Shown: positions 1-5,366 of the stretch, one piece after another
Position numbering within the stretch: position 1 is the first letter of the stretch
Layout of the letters: every line of letters begins with the position of its first letter
Assembly (NCBI GenBank): GCA_029946075.1
Contig: JAQSDT010000637.1
Coordinates: 19,855 to 25,220 of the forward strand
Direction: 5' to 3'
Length of the DNA stretch: 5,366 bases
Source: a bacterium
GTDB taxonomy: Bacteria > Pseudomonadota > Alphaproteobacteria > Rhizobiales > Xanthobacteraceae
Notes under the pieces: model-generated
What the model was told of the DNA's origin: nothing
Databases searched by the model: none
What the model saw: only the letters and a program-made list of their open reading frames with translations
Program-made: the position numbers and the translations under genes

Positions 1-511
1 CGGGAATGAATTCTCCGATCCAGTCGCATCGTGTCGCTTCGATGTGCCAGGACATCGCTTCCTCCGCGGACGGCGCCGGATCGGGAATGTCCTTGCGGAT
101 TTCCTTGCCGTCGAGCCAGCCGCGGCTATGCGAATAGCGCGCCTTGCAGGTGAGGTGGATATCGTCGCTGCCTTGCAGCAGCACGTACCCGTCCGCCGGA
201 AAAAACGTGCCCGCGAGCTCCATCGCGCCCGGCAGCTGACGCACCAGCAGGAAGGTACTGCTGGATTGCGTCTCCGATTCCGCGACCAGCACGCCGACCA
301 GGCTGTGGATCGGCGAGATCGACTGCGGCGCGGCCAGCGCCAGCGGCTCGGTGATCGGACCGGCCGTCGCAATGGAAATATACTCGCCGTCGGGACCCCA
401 GCGGCAGGCAATGAGCCACTCGCGGCTTCGGCTGCGAATCAAGGTTGGCTTGGCATAATCCGACCGGGCAATATCGGCTGCCATGGCTATGACTAGGGCT
501 TTCGCGAGCAT
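1..511 (-). CDS. Hypothetical protein, N-terminal part (runs off the left edge)
   Basis: An open frame of 170 codons with no stop runs from an ATG at 511 off the left end, so the C-terminus is missing. The start is well supported: a GGAGG at 517-521 lies 5 bases before the ATG, and an in-frame TGA lies further upstream with no ATG, GTG or TTG in between. The protein begins MLAKALVIAMAADIARS and has alternating hydrophobic and polar stretches suggestive of beta strands (for example STFLLVRQLPGAMELAG near residue 90). It has no convincing signal peptide (the hydrophobic start is short and soon followed by Asp and Arg) and no membrane segment. I do not recognise the family; in particular I see no TfuA-like or ThiF-like motif, although either would be a natural neighbour of a YcaO gene. 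It is transcribed divergently from the YcaO gene across 68 bases, so the two may share control. The coding call is sound; the function is unknown. Confidence 0.8.
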   Translation of the reverse strand, partial: MLAKALVIAMAADIARSDYAKPTLIRSRSREWLIACRWGPDGEYISIATAGPITEPLALAAPQSISPIHSLVGVLVAESETQSSSTFLLVRQLPGAMELAGTFFPADGYVLLQGSDDIHLTCKARYSHSRGWLDGKEIRKDIPDPAPSAEEAMSWHIEATRCDWIGEFIP

Positions 512-579
512 AAGTTCCTCCAGGGCGAGGGCAGGTTTGGCCTCACATCCGGAGTCTGCGTGTCAGGCGTGAGGTCATC
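512..579. promoter_or_regulatory. Divergent intergenic region with both ribosome binding sites and an inverted repeat
   Basis: These 68 bases separate the leftward unknown gene from the rightward YcaO gene and must hold, or lie very near, the promoters of both. Seen directly: a GGAGG on the minus strand at 517-521 serves the left gene, and GAGGT at 571-575 serves the GTG start at 580. An inverted repeat pairs GGCCTCAC (539-546) with GTGAGGTC (569-576), 8 pairs including one G-T, with a 22-base spacer. CGTG recurs at 559, 568 and 579. I find no convincing sigma-70 -35/-10 pair on either strand, so the promoter may be activator-dependent. That last point is inference. Confidence 0.45.
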
Positions 580-1950
580 GTGAGTGGCGCTGGAAATTCA
601 CTGCAGCAATTGTTCGTCCGTGCGGCGGCGTTGCTGCTCGGCAACGCATCGGATGCTGCTGCCGATCACGATGCCCGGCAACTGCTGCAGGCGCTCGACT
701 ACGCGGCAGTGGAACCCGTCGCTGGAGGCGAGCGAATCGCGCCTGACATGGCGAACCGGGCACAGCTGCTGATGGCCGCTTCGCGGTTTGCGCGCGTGTT
801 TGAACTAAGCGCGCCCGACGCGCCGGGGCTGATCGCTTTCGGCGCGCAGTTCGAACCGGCACTCGCCGATTCCCTGCACGCGGAAAGCCCGATGGTCGGC
901 GTGTCCGGTGTTGGCCTGACGCTGCGCGAGGCTTTTCAGGGATGCATCGGCGAAGGGGTCGAATATCTCTCCCAATTGCAACACCAGAGCGATCGGTTCC
1001 TCACCGGCACCGACGAACTCGTGAGCGGGCTCGGCCCGCAGACGCTGGAACTGGTCGCGGCCTTGTCCGAGCGGCGAACCGATCCGCAGAAGCCGCTGTC
1101 TCTGCATCGCGTCATCAATCTGGCCGACGGCAGCGATGCGTGGCTGCCGGCCGATATTTGCGTGCGACGGCCACCGGCGCAGCGCGACTGCACGCCGCCA
1201 TTCCCGTTGAGCATCGGATCGGCGGCCGGCCCGTCGCGCGAGGCGGCGGCGCTGCACGGCCTGCTCGAATTGATCGAGCGCGACGCGACGGCGCTGTGGT
1301 GGCGCGGCGGCCGGTTTGGCCGCTCGATCCCGCCGCACCATGCGGCCGTCGCCCTGGCCGAAAATCTGTTGCGGCGGCTCCGGCAGGGTGCGCCGTCGCC
1401 GCGCCGGACATGGCTGCTCGATATCACGACCGATATCGGCGTGCCCTGTGTTGCGGCCGTGTCCTGCCGCGCGGATGGCTCCGGTTTTGTCTTCGGCCTT
1501 GCCGCGCGGCCCAAGCTCGAAGCGGCGGTTCGTTCCGCGATTGTCGAGATGTGCCAGGGTGAACTGGCCGATGCCGTGGTTGCAACCAAACTCGCCGAAC
1601 GTGGTGAGGACGCACTCAATGCGCAGGACCGGATTCACCTGCAGCGCGCGCGGGTTAATGCCGACCGATGCGCGTTGCTGCAGCCGCTCCCGGAGTACGC
1701 GACACATATCGATATCGACGCAACTGAAGCGAGCGTCATATTTGCAATGATCGTACAGCGGTTGCAAACGCTCGGCATCGAGACGTTTTATCTGGATCTC
1801 ACGCGTTCGCATGTCGCCATTGCCGTGATCCGCGTGATTGCACCGGGCCTGCAACTCGAACCGTCGGAGATCGTCACGGCGCGACTGCGGGACGCCATTG
1901 CGCGAACCGGGGGCGGCGCAACCTATACCGGTGGCGTCGCTTTGATGTAA
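580..1950 (+). CDS. YcaO-domain protein (ATP-dependent peptide-backbone modification enzyme)
   Basis: This 456-residue protein belongs to the YcaO family, cytosolic enzymes that use ATP to phosphorylate backbone amides and so form azolines, thioamides or amidines in ribosomal peptides or proteins. Three blocks resemble the family's ATP-site motifs. The first is CIGEGVEY at 122-129, where SxxExxER is usual. The second is EAAALHGLLELIERD at 221-235, a close match including E230, E233 and R234. The third is SAIVEMCQ at 319-326 (AxxExxQ). The family-typical stretch YLDLTRSHVAIAVIRVIAPGL lies at 404-424. Residues 1-100 are not recognisable and may be a substrate-binding or linker region. The C-terminus ends GGVALM and lacks the PxPxP tail of classical azoline-forming cyclodehydratases. 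The start is a GTG preceded by GAGGT with short spacing. The gene heads a likely two-gene operon with the SARP-like regulator. Substrate and product cannot be read from the sequence. Family assignment is strong; the reaction type is open. Confidence 0.92.
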   Translation: MSGAGNSLQQLFVRAAALLLGNASDAAADHDARQLLQALDYAAVEPVAGGERIAPDMANRAQLLMAASRFARVFELSAPDAPGLIAFGAQFEPALADSLHAESPMVGVSGVGLTLREAFQGCIGEGVEYLSQLQHQSDRFLTGTDELVSGLGPQTLELVAALSERRTDPQKPLSLHRVINLADGSDAWLPADICVRRPPAQRDCTPPFPLSIGSAAGPSREAAALHGLLELIERDATALWWRGGRFGRSIPPHHAAVALAENLLRRLRQGAPSPRRTWLLDITTDIGVPCVAAVSCRADGSGFVFGLAARPKLEAAVRSAIVEMCQGELADAVVATKLAERGEDALNAQDRIHLQRARVNADRCALLQPLPEYATHIDIDATEASVIFAMIVQRLQTLGIETFYLDLTRSHVAIAVIRVIAPGLQLEPSEIVTARLRDAIARTGGGATYTGGVALM

Positions 1951-1989
1951 GATAGTTTGAAATTACCAGTTTATCCCGGAAGCCGGTGT

Positions 1990-4104
1990 ATGCAGGCCAG
2001 CGCAAGCGCCAAGACTGCAGACGATACCGCGGCTGCGCCTGAAAGCGCGCCGCGACTCTCGGTATCGTTGGTGGGCCGTCTTGGTCTCCGACTCGACGGC
2101 CGCCCGATCGAACTGCGAACCCGCAAGGCGGGTGCCGTCCTGAGTTATCTCGCCCTGTCCGAGACCAAGCAGGAAAGCCGGGAACGACTGGTCGGCCTGT
2201 TTTGGAGCCGTTCGGACGAGGAAAAGGCGCGCGCTTCGCTGCGGCAGGTCGTCCGCGAGTTGCGCTCGGTGCTCGAGGACGCCGGATATCGCGGCTTCGT
2301 CGCTGAACGGCTGCTGATCGGTATCGACATCGGGCAAATCGAGGTCGATATCGAAAGCGTGCTGCAACTCGCCGAAAGCGAGCGCGTCCATCCCTTGCTG
2401 CTCGACACCCAGCACCTCGACGAGCGGCTGCTCGAAGGCATGGACGACCTCGACCCGTCGTTCCGTGTCTGGGTGCTCGCCAAGCGTCAGACCATCCAGG
2501 AACGGCTGATGCGAAGTCTCGAAGCCGGTTTGACCGCCGTCCACATACCCACGGACACCCGCAAGAAAATCGCTGCCGCGATCGTCAACCTCGATCCCAC
2601 CCATGAACACGCCTGTCGGCATCTGATGCGCACGCATGCCGAGGACGGCGACGTCGCCGGCGCGCTGCGCATCTACAAGGCGCTGTGGGAATTGCTGGAT
2701 CGCGATTACGCGCAAGAGCCGTCGCCGGCAACCGAAGAACTCGTCGCCAATATCAAGCTCGGCGTGTTCGAACGGCCGGCGGCCGATCGCAGCGCGCCGG
2801 CGGCGAGCGGCGAATTCGCCGTTCGGATCGTCGCCGGCGCAGCGCTTCAGACCGCGAGGACGCCGTCTGCCAATGCCCCCGCCAAGACGCGCCTGGTGCT
2901 GCGGCCGTTCGCCATGCACGGCGTCGACGACGACCACAGCCATCTGGTGCAGGGATTCTCGCAGCATCTCGCCGCGTGCCTGGTGCGCTTCCGCGAATGG
3001 AGCGTCGTCGATCGTCCGCCGGCAGCGCTCGTGCTGGCGCCCGACGCATCGCCGCAATATTGCATCGAAACCACGGCGTATCAGGCTGGCGACGAAATCA
3101 ACATCGTGATGGTGTTGCGGGACGACACGACGGGCATTTACGTCTGGAGTGAAAGTTTTCGGCTCGGCCTCAGCAACTGGTTCGAGACCCAGCAGCGCAT
3201 CATTCGCCGGATTGCGACGTCGCTGAACGTGCAGCTGTCGACCGAAAGGCTGATGCGGCTCGCCGGCGAGCCCGATGTTTCGCTCGATCTGCACGACCGC
3301 TGGTTGCGCGGGCAGAGCCTGCATTTCAAATACGACGCGGAAAGCTGGCAGCGGGCGGTCGATATTTTCAGCGATGCAATCCGCGACAATCCGGGTTTCT
3401 CGCCTTGCTACAGCAGCCTCGTTCAGATGAACAACATCGAGCACCTGGTGCATCCCGGGATCTTCCGGGATATCGAAAAGGCGAAAGCCACGCTCGAACT
3501 GGCGAAGATCGCGGTGCAGCTCGATCCGGTCGACTCCCGCGCGCATCTGTGTTGCGGCTGGTCGTACGTGTTTGCGTTACGTGAAGCAGAAGCGGCATCG
3601 CATATGGAGCTGGCGTGTGAGCTGAACGACAACGACCCGTGGACCCTGCTTTCGGGCGCGCATTACTCGGTGCTGTGCGGTTCGATCGAGCAGGCCCGGT
3701 CTCGTGCCGAACGGGCGCTGGCGCTGTCTCCCGCGCCCCGCTATCTCGAATGGGCGTATCACAGCACGGTGCGCTTCTTCTGCGGCGACTATGCCGGGGC
3801 CATCGAGGCTTGCGATCGTGCGGAGGGGATCAACAAGATTCTGCCGGCCTGGCGCGCGGCGTCGCTGTTCCAGCTCGGACGCGTCTCGCAAGCCCAGGAA
3901 GAAATCCAGCGCTTCGTCAATGGACTGCGCTCGTTCTGGGTGGGACCGTCAGCTCCGACCGACGAAGCCGTGGCGCGGTGGGTTCTGCAGGCGCATCCGA
4001 TCGGCGTCAGGGAGAGATGGGAAACCCTGCGCCACAGCTTGCGCGGCGCAGGGCTTTCTGTCGACGGGATCGCCTATTTGTCGCGGTCCAATCAGGAACA
4101 ATAG
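1990..4104 (+). CDS. SARP-like transcriptional regulator with BTAD, TolB-like and TPR regions
   Basis: This is a 704-residue predicted cytoplasmic activator. Residues 22-115 form an OmpR/SARP-type winged helix: the RLSVSLVGRLGLRLDGRPIEL entry strands, RTRKAGAVLSYLAL, then a helix with FWSRSDEEKARASLRQVVRELRS. Residues about 118-258 are a BTAD (bacterial transcriptional activation) domain, including EHACRHLMRTHAEDGDVAGA. Residues about 298-415 look like the TolB/FlgO-like domain found in CadC-type and cyclase-associated regulators (RLVLRPFAMHG, then YVWSESF). Residues about 435-640 are helical TPR-like repeats, probably a ligand or protein sensor. There is no NB-ARC ATPase and no membrane segment. 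I chose the ATG at 1990 because GGAAG at 1978-1982 sits 7 bases before it and the fold begins well after it. A TTG at 1957 would add 11 residues but has a poorer site. The gene lies 39 bases after the YcaO stop and is probably co-transcribed with it. Control of YcaO or the facing operon is inferred. The 3' end overlaps the convergent small gene by 13 bases. Confidence 0.88.
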   Translation: MQASASAKTADDTAAAPESAPRLSVSLVGRLGLRLDGRPIELRTRKAGAVLSYLALSETKQESRERLVGLFWSRSDEEKARASLRQVVRELRSVLEDAGYRGFVAERLLIGIDIGQIEVDIESVLQLAESERVHPLLLDTQHLDERLLEGMDDLDPSFRVWVLAKRQTIQERLMRSLEAGLTAVHIPTDTRKKIAAAIVNLDPTHEHACRHLMRTHAEDGDVAGALRIYKALWELLDRDYAQEPSPATEELVANIKLGVFERPAADRSAPAASGEFAVRIVAGAALQTARTPSANAPAKTRLVLRPFAMHGVDDDHSHLVQGFSQHLAACLVRFREWSVVDRPPAALVLAPDASPQYCIETTAYQAGDEINIVMVLRDDTTGIYVWSESFRLGLSNWFETQQRIIRRIATSLNVQLSTERLMRLAGEPDVSLDLHDRWLRGQSLHFKYDAESWQRAVDIFSDAIRDNPGFSPCYSSLVQMNNIEHLVHPGIFRDIEKAKATLELAKIAVQLDPVDSRAHLCCGWSYVFALREAEAASHMELACELNDNDPWTLLSGAHYSVLCGSIEQARSRAERALALSPAPRYLEWAYHSTVRFFCGDYAGAIEACDRAEGINKILPAWRAASLFQLGRVSQAQEEIQRFVNGLRSFWVGPSAPTDEAVARWVLQAHPIGVRERWETLRHSLRGAGLSVDGIAYLSRSNQEQ

Positions 4105-4502
4105 CTGATCGTGTAATCGCCGATGCGCTCGGCGTGCACCTTGAATTTCTCGGCTTCCGGAATCACCGGATCCATGCCGTTGAACAGACGCTTGTAGAAC
4201 GGCGGAAGCGGATAGGTCGCGCCGGGCTGGCTGAGCTTTTCTTCGGAGTCCGCAATCGCCTGGGCGGGCGGCAAGCGCACCACGATGGTGTCCAGATGCT
4301 GCTCGACGAAATTCACTTTCGTGAAGCGGTCCGGCACCGACATGAATACCTGGGCCTTGGCGAGCTGCGCCTTGAATTCGTCGACCGTGGTCGGGATCGG
4401 ATACTCGTTCTCGTCGTCGAGATAGTTCTTGCCGGTGGACCAGGTCTTGACCAGGTTGCCCCAACGCTCGTGATTGGTGACTTGCATTCTCTCGAGTGCC
4501 AT
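4092..4502 (-). CDS. Small hypothetical protein (136 aa) downstream of haem peroxidase
   Basis: The 136-residue frame starts at an ATG (4502) with a strong GGAGGAG site 8 bases upstream, so both start and coding status are well supported. It lies 42 bases after the peroxidase stop and is very likely in the same operon. The protein is soluble-looking, with no signal peptide or membrane segment and many charged residues. It has a basic/aromatic N-terminal third (HERWGNLVKTWSTGKNYLDD), a hydrophobic stretch near residue 72 (TIVVRLPPA) and a proline-rich segment at 98-114 (PLPPFYKR, DPVIPEAEK). It ends YTISYCS with its only cysteine at 135. I do not recognise the family. It could be an accessory or partner of the peroxidase, or less likely a long-leader substrate for the nearby YcaO enzyme, because Thr, Ser and Cys cluster in the last six residues. 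It is not an evident nitrile-hydratase-leader or Nif11-type precursor. Its 3' end overlaps the regulator gene tail-to-tail by 13 bases. Confidence 0.85.
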   Translation of the reverse strand: MALERMQVTNHERWGNLVKTWSTGKNYLDDENEYPIPTTVDEFKAQLAKAQVFMSVPDRFTKVNFVEQHLDTIVVRLPPAQAIADSEEKLSQPGATYPLPPFYKRLFNGMDPVIPEAEKFKVHAERIGDYTISYCS

Positions 4503-4510
4503 TGTCGCTA

Positions 4511-4517
4511 CTCCTCC
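4511..4517 (-). promoter_or_regulatory. Strong ribosome binding site of the 136-aa gene
   Basis: The minus strand reads GGAGGAG here, an almost ideal Shine-Dalgarno sequence 8 bases before the ATG at 4502. It fixes the start over the in-frame ATG five codons later. It is the strongest such site in the window and suggests that the small protein is made at a higher rate than its neighbours; that is inference. Confidence 0.75.
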
Positions 4518-4525
4518 GGGTTGCG

Positions 4526-4547
4526 TGAGACGGATGATTCCGCCTCA
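4526..4547 (-). promoter_or_regulatory. Intercistronic hairpin overlapping the peroxidase stop codon
   Basis: Read on the minus strand, TGAGGCGGA and TCCGTCTCA form a 9-pair stem (one G-U pair in RNA) around a 4-base loop. The first three bases are the TGA stop of the peroxidase gene, and the strong ribosome binding site of the next gene follows after 8 bases. No U-run follows, so it does not look like an intrinsic terminator. A role in mRNA processing or stability, or in tuning translation between the two genes, is possible. The pairing is seen; the function is inferred. Confidence 0.5.
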
Positions 4548-5366
4548 CAAAAATGCGGGCACGGCCTGCCGCAGATCGGCGATCTCGGTGGTGAATTCCA
4601 CCAGTTGAGCCATGCTTGAAATGTCGGGAATGTCCTGTAATACGTTCGCCAGATAAAATTCACGGGATATGCCGCCGAGTTGTCCAGTCAGCGAGCCGGC
4701 GTCGGCTGCATGCGGATTGGCAGCAAGCGCTCCGAAAATAACTTCCGAAATGATGATCGATCCGAGCAGCCCGAGATGCTGCCCGTTCGCCTGATGCATC
4801 GCCTCGAACAGTACGAAGAATGGCAGCGGCGGGTCGTTCGACAGCGTTTCGATATCGTCTGACGTCAGCGCACCGTAGGCCGGTTCGGCGCTGAGCCATT
4901 CGCGCAGCTTGCCGACGCGATACTCGCGGTCGGCGAGCAGGCGAGACATCGCGACGAAATGCGGCCGGCGGTTCCCGATCCCGGCGATCAGCGCGTCCAC
5001 CGACCACATGCCGGCGAGCCCCGCGCCGAGCAGGTCGCGATAGAGCAGGCCGACCCGCTCGGTCTGGTCGAACGCCGGGAAGATCTTGTCGTTGCCCATG
5101 CCGTCGCTCAGATGCGGTCCGATCCGGCGGCTGAGATTCGGCGTCGATCCGTCGATGTCGAAGAAGCGCGACCATTGCACCATCCAGGTCTCGTCGAGCG
5201 GCATGTTGGCCGGATCGTTCAGCGACGATTTTTCGAGCGTGACGTTGAGATCGTGCAGCGACTGATCGTTGATCTGGTACTCGGGCCGCACCATGGCGTG
5301 ACCGAAGCGGAATGCGCCATGGGAGAACTCGAAGGGAATTTCCCAGTCGCGAATCGAAAGGTTTTC
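4545..5366 (-). CDS. Animal-type haem peroxidase family protein, C-terminal part (runs off the right edge)
   Basis: An open frame of 273 residues enters from the right edge and ends with TGA at 4545-4547; the N-terminus is missing. It belongs to the peroxidase-cyclooxygenase (animal haem peroxidase) superfamily, which uses peroxide to oxidise organic substrates or halides. Evidence: SHGAFRFGHAMVRPEYQ at window residues 15-31 matches the proximal haem-histidine block, with H23 (codon 5298-5300) as the expected iron ligand. Near the end, PPLPFFVLFEAM, then GQHLGLLGSIIISEVIFGAL, match the family's conserved C-terminal helices. The distal histidine and arginine would lie outside the window. The residue three before the proximal His is Arg, not the catalytic Tyr of cyclooxygenases and alpha-dioxygenases, so a plain peroxidase chemistry is more likely. 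The block that normally supplies the Asn partner of the proximal His seems altered. The gene precedes the 136-residue gene by 42 bases, probably in one operon. The ATG at 5294 is internal, not the start. Confidence 0.85.
   Translation of the reverse strand, partial: ENLSIRDWEIPFEFSHGAFRFGHAMVRPEYQINDQSLHDLNVTLEKSSLNDPANMPLDETWMVQWSRFFDIDGSTPNLSRRIGPHLSDGMGNDKIFPAFDQTERVGLLYRDLLGAGLAGMWSVDALIAGIGNRRPHFVAMSRLLADREYRVGKLREWLSAEPAYGALTSDDIETLSNDPPLPFFVLFEAMHQANGQHLGLLGSIIISEVIFGALAANPHAADAGSLTGQLGGISREFYLANVLQDIPDISSMAQLVEFTTEIADLRQAVPAFL

Noticed and set aside
44..496. Plus-strand open frame of 150 codons at the left end
   Set aside because: It is antisense to the better-supported leftward gene, has an Arg/Gln-rich composition typical of GC-rich shadow frames, and has no ribosome binding site I can see.
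805..1854. Long minus-strand open frame (349 codons) opposite the YcaO gene
   Set aside because: It is fully antisense to a recognisable YcaO protein and its translation is rich in Arg, Gln and Ala without any domain pattern. It is a mirror frame of high-GC coding DNA.
1957..1989. TTG at 1957 as the start of the regulator
   Set aside because: It is in frame and possible, but the upstream bases give only a weak binding site, whereas the ATG at 1990 has GGAAG 7 bases before it. The extra 11 residues show no conserved feature.
1963..3546. Long minus-strand open frame (527 codons) opposite the regulator gene
   Set aside because: It is fully antisense to a protein with clear SARP/BTAD features, and its translation has shadow-like composition. 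Length alone is not evidence at this GC content.
4118..4134. Inverted repeat CGCCGA-TGCGC-TCGGCG as a terminator for the regulator gene
   Set aside because: The 6-pair stem is perfect and lies just after the regulator stop, but no T-run follows and it sits inside the coding sequence of the opposite gene, so chance or codon constraint explains it.
3949..4548. Minus-strand open frame (199 codons) over the 136-residue gene
   Set aside because: It is a second frame over the same bases. The 136-residue frame has the near-ideal ribosome binding site at the right spacing and a natural protein composition, while this one is Arg-rich.
3639..4619. Plus-strand open frame (326 codons) across the regulator 3' end and both ends of the facing operon
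   Set aside because: It overlaps three supported genes in another frame or strand, and its sequence shows no coherent domain.

Overview
The window is GC-rich, tightly packed bacterial DNA from a proteobacterium. Codon use (strong G/C third positions, many GATCG/TCGAT words) and the gene types fit a Rhizobiales (Bradyrhizobium-like) or Burkholderiales genome. This assignment is an impression, because no RNA gene or taxon-specific marker is present. No tRNA, rRNA, insertion sequence, CRISPR array or plasmid origin was seen.

Layout, left to right: (1) bases 1-511, minus strand: the N-terminal 170 residues of a protein I cannot identify, running off the left edge. (2) Bases 512-579: a short divergent intergenic region with both ribosome binding sites and an inverted repeat. 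(3) Bases 580-1950, plus strand: a stand-alone YcaO-domain protein, the ATP-dependent enzyme family that activates peptide backbone amides to make azolines, thioamides or related groups. (4) Bases 1990-4104, plus strand, 39 bases downstream and probably co-transcribed: a SARP-like regulator with a winged helix, a BTAD domain, a TolB-like middle domain and a TPR-rich C-terminus. (5) Bases 4092-4502, minus strand, overlapping the regulator tail-to-tail by 13 bases: a 136-residue protein of unknown function ending in a Thr/Ser/Cys-rich tail. (6) Bases 4545-5366, minus strand, 42 bases upstream of the small gene: the C-terminal 273 residues of an animal-type (peroxidase-cyclooxygenase superfamily) haem peroxidase, cut by the right edge.

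Reading of the whole: a YcaO enzyme and a pathway-type regulator face a haem peroxidase/small-protein operon. This could be part of an unclassified RiPP-like or oxidative natural-product locus. The usual YcaO partners (E1-like/ThiF-like docking protein, dehydrogenase, TfuA) are not visible here, and no typical precursor peptide is obvious. The 136-residue protein is the only small gene available as a candidate substrate or partner. A functional link between the two converging operons is inferred from proximity only.
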